The translations under genes and the position numbers were made by a program. Below are positions 62,639-64,000 of a stretch of 64,000 nucleotides of DNA, piece by piece. The stretch comes from Pantoea cypripedii (lineage in GTDB: Bacteria; Pseudomonadota; Gammaproteobacteria; Enterobacterales; Enterobacteriaceae), in the NCBI RefSeq assembly GCF_002095535.1, contig NZ_MLJI01000002.1, positions 1,077,752 to 1,141,751 of the forward strand. The letters are read 5' to 3'. The notes under the pieces are model-generated. The model was not told where the DNA came from. It made no database searches and worked only from the letters and a program-made list of their open reading frames with translations. The number at the start of each line of letters is the position of its first letter. Position 1 is the stretch's first letter.

Positions 62639-63779
62639 ATGCAGAGCAGAGAGGACTTTTACATGATAAAGCAAATGCGCCAGCAGGGTGCGTACATTGT
62701 CGATATTGCGACTCAGGTGGGTTGCTCTGAACGGACTGTCAGACGCTATCTCAAATACCCTGAACCGCCAGCCAGAAAGACCCGCCACAAAATGGTTAAG
62801 CTGAAACCATTTATGGATTACATCGACATGCGCCTGGCAGAGAATGTCTGGAATAGCGAGGTTATCCTCGCAGAGATAAAGGCAATGGGCTATATGGGCG
62901 GGCGTTCCATGCTGCGTTACTACATCCAGCCCAAACGTAAAATGCGGACATCAAAAAGAACGGTCCGCTTTGAAACCCAGCCAGGGTATCAGCTCCAGCA
63001 CGACTGGGGCGAAGTCGAGGTGGAGGTTGCCGGGCAGCGGTGCAAAGTTAACTTCGCGGTTAATACGCTGGGGTTCTCCCGCCGCTTCCATGTCTTCGCC
63101 GCGCCAAAACAGGATGCTGAGCACACCTACGAGTCACTGGTTCGCGCCTTCCGCTACTTCGGTGGCAGTGTGAAAACGGTGCTGGTTGATAACCAGAAAG
63201 CCGCGGTGCTGAAGAATAACAACGGGAAAGTGGTGTTCAACTCCGGGTTCCTGTTGCTGGCCGACCACTATGACTTCCTGCCCCGGGCCTGCCGTCCGCG
63301 CAGGGCCAGAACCAAAGGCAAAGTTCTTCGTCCGGTACCGCAGGTTCGACAGCGTCACCCATGTAAACCAGCAACTGGAGCAGTGGATGGCTGATGTTGC
63401 TGATCAACGGGAGCTTCGCCAGTTCAGACAAACACCAGAGCAGCGCTTCGCGCTGGAACAGGAGCATCTGCAGCCGTTGCCGGATACGGACTTCGATACC
63501 AGCTACTTCGATATCCGCCATGTGTCCTGGGACAGCTATATCGAGGTTGGCGGCAATCGTTACAGTGTTCCCGAAACGCTGTGTGGTCAGCCGGTCTCGA
63601 TACGAATATCGCTGGATGATGAGTTGCGGATCTACAGTAATGAGCTACAGGTGGCATCACACCGCCTCTGTTCAGCATCATCAGGCTGGCAGACAGTGCC
63701 GGAACATCATGCCCCGCTCTGGCAACAGGTCAGCATGGTGGAGCATCGTCCACTGAGTGCGTATGAGGAGTTGCTGTAA
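62639..63779 (+). pseudogene. istA: IstA transposase, frameshifted
   Basis: The first 225 residues contain the helix-turn-helix (GAYIVDIATQVGCSERTVRR) and the start of the DDE core (HDWGEVEVEV, TVLVDNQKAAV). The frame is then lost near 63320 just after RARTKGKV, where the protein should continue. The rest (RYRRFDSVTHVNQQLEQWM to the end at 63779) is found in another frame. A few residues around the third catalytic acid (TKGKVE) may also be deleted. Without a frameshift the enzyme would be about 380 residues. Confidence 0.85.
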
Positions 63780-64000
63780 TGCATGAACTTGAAGCACTGC
63801 TGAGCCGCCTGAAAATGGAGCTGAGCTATCACGTTGAAAGCCTGCTGGAGCAGGCGGCTAAAAAAGAGCTGAACTACCGGGAGTTCCTGTGTATGGCGCT
63901 GCAGCAGGAATGGAACGGCAGGCATCAGCGTGGCATGGAGTCCCGGCTGAAACAGGCTCGTCTGCCGTGGGTCAAAACGCTGGAGCAGTTCGACTTTACC
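63779..64000 (+). CDS. istB: IstB helper ATPase, N-terminal part (cut by window edge)
   Basis: The ATG at 63779 overlaps the istA stop. Seventy-four residues are visible, beginning MHELEALLSRLKMELSYHVE and ending near WVKTLEQFDFT, which is the N-terminal helical domain of IstB-type AAA+ proteins up to the segment just before Walker A. IstB helps IstA in target selection. The remainder lies outside the window. Confidence 0.9.
   Translation, partial: MHELEALLSRLKMELSYHVESLLEQAAKKELNYREFLCMALQQEWNGRHQRGMESRLKQARLPWVKTLEQFDFT

Larger units (their letters stand above)
62538..64000 (+). mobile_element. IS21-family insertion sequence, left part
   Basis: The element contains istA and the beginning of istB in the canonical IS21 order, with the stop of istA overlapping the istB start (TAATG). 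The probable left end is the TGTTAGCGCC at 62538, about 100 bases before istA, as is usual for the family. The right end is outside the window. Because istA is broken, this copy should not transpose on its own. Confidence 0.85.

Overview
The window looks like chromosomal DNA of a member of the Enterobacterales. Close relatives of enterobacterial proteins are recognisable by sequence: YtfJ, CurA, a Rob-like regulator, LptF/LptG, an OmpC/OmpF-type porin, DgkA and an IS21 transposase. The mix of accessory metabolism, chemotaxis, iron uptake and a large toxin-like protein would suit an Erwinia/Pantoea-like environmental or plant-associated strain, but the species cannot be fixed from the sequence. 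No rRNA, tRNA or CRISPR array was seen.

Layout. 1-4075: two aldo/keto reductases, then an operon of a membrane-anchored catalase-related peroxidase, cytochrome b561, ECF sigma factor and anti-sigma factor. 4113-9518: one 1801-residue protein ending in an HEGEH metallopeptidase-like motif. 9767-13381: a chemoreceptor, an exported alpha/beta hydrolase and an unknown protein. 13926-21327: a catabolic-looking group (MFS transporter, D-2-hydroxyacid dehydrogenase, LysR regulator, three tandem RraA-fold proteins, aminotransferase). 21756-23462: an acetyltransferase and an exported protein made of 14-residue repeats.

24489-39818 is the most notable block. It holds a Rob-like regulator; LptG, LptF and YtfJ paralogues; an unknown helical protein; a MOP-type flippase; three paralogous thymidylate-kinase-fold proteins; and the pieces of a bacterial ceramide pathway: serine palmitoyltransferase-like enzyme, acyl carrier protein, NAD(P)-dependent reductase, fatty acyl-AMP/ACP ligase, a ceramide-synthase-like acyltransferase and a DgkA-type lipid kinase. 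I read it as a locus for making, phosphorylating and exporting a sphingolipid to the outer membrane. The biosynthetic core matches the pathway known from Caulobacter crescentus. The export and kinase modules are my inference.

40099-47557: two Nudix hydrolases, curcumin/alkenal reductase CurA, a HEPN-type Abi protein, a LysR regulator, an acetyltransferase and a YtcJ-like amidohydrolase. 47776-55802: a stand-alone receiver protein translationally coupled to an 1855-residue kinase/ATPase/GAF/PAS/histidine-kinase sensor, then a porin and an AraC-type regulator. A 16-bp sequence occurs as an inverted pair between the amidohydrolase and receiver genes and as three exact-period tandem copies before the porin, which ties these genes into one regulon. 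55920-58168: a SnoaL-like lipoprotein, an orphan HigA-like regulator, two gene remnants and a diguanylate cyclase. 58578-61801: a periplasmic metal-chelate binding protein and a TonB-dependent receptor under a Fur box. 62538-64000: the left part of an IS21-family element with a frameshifted istA.
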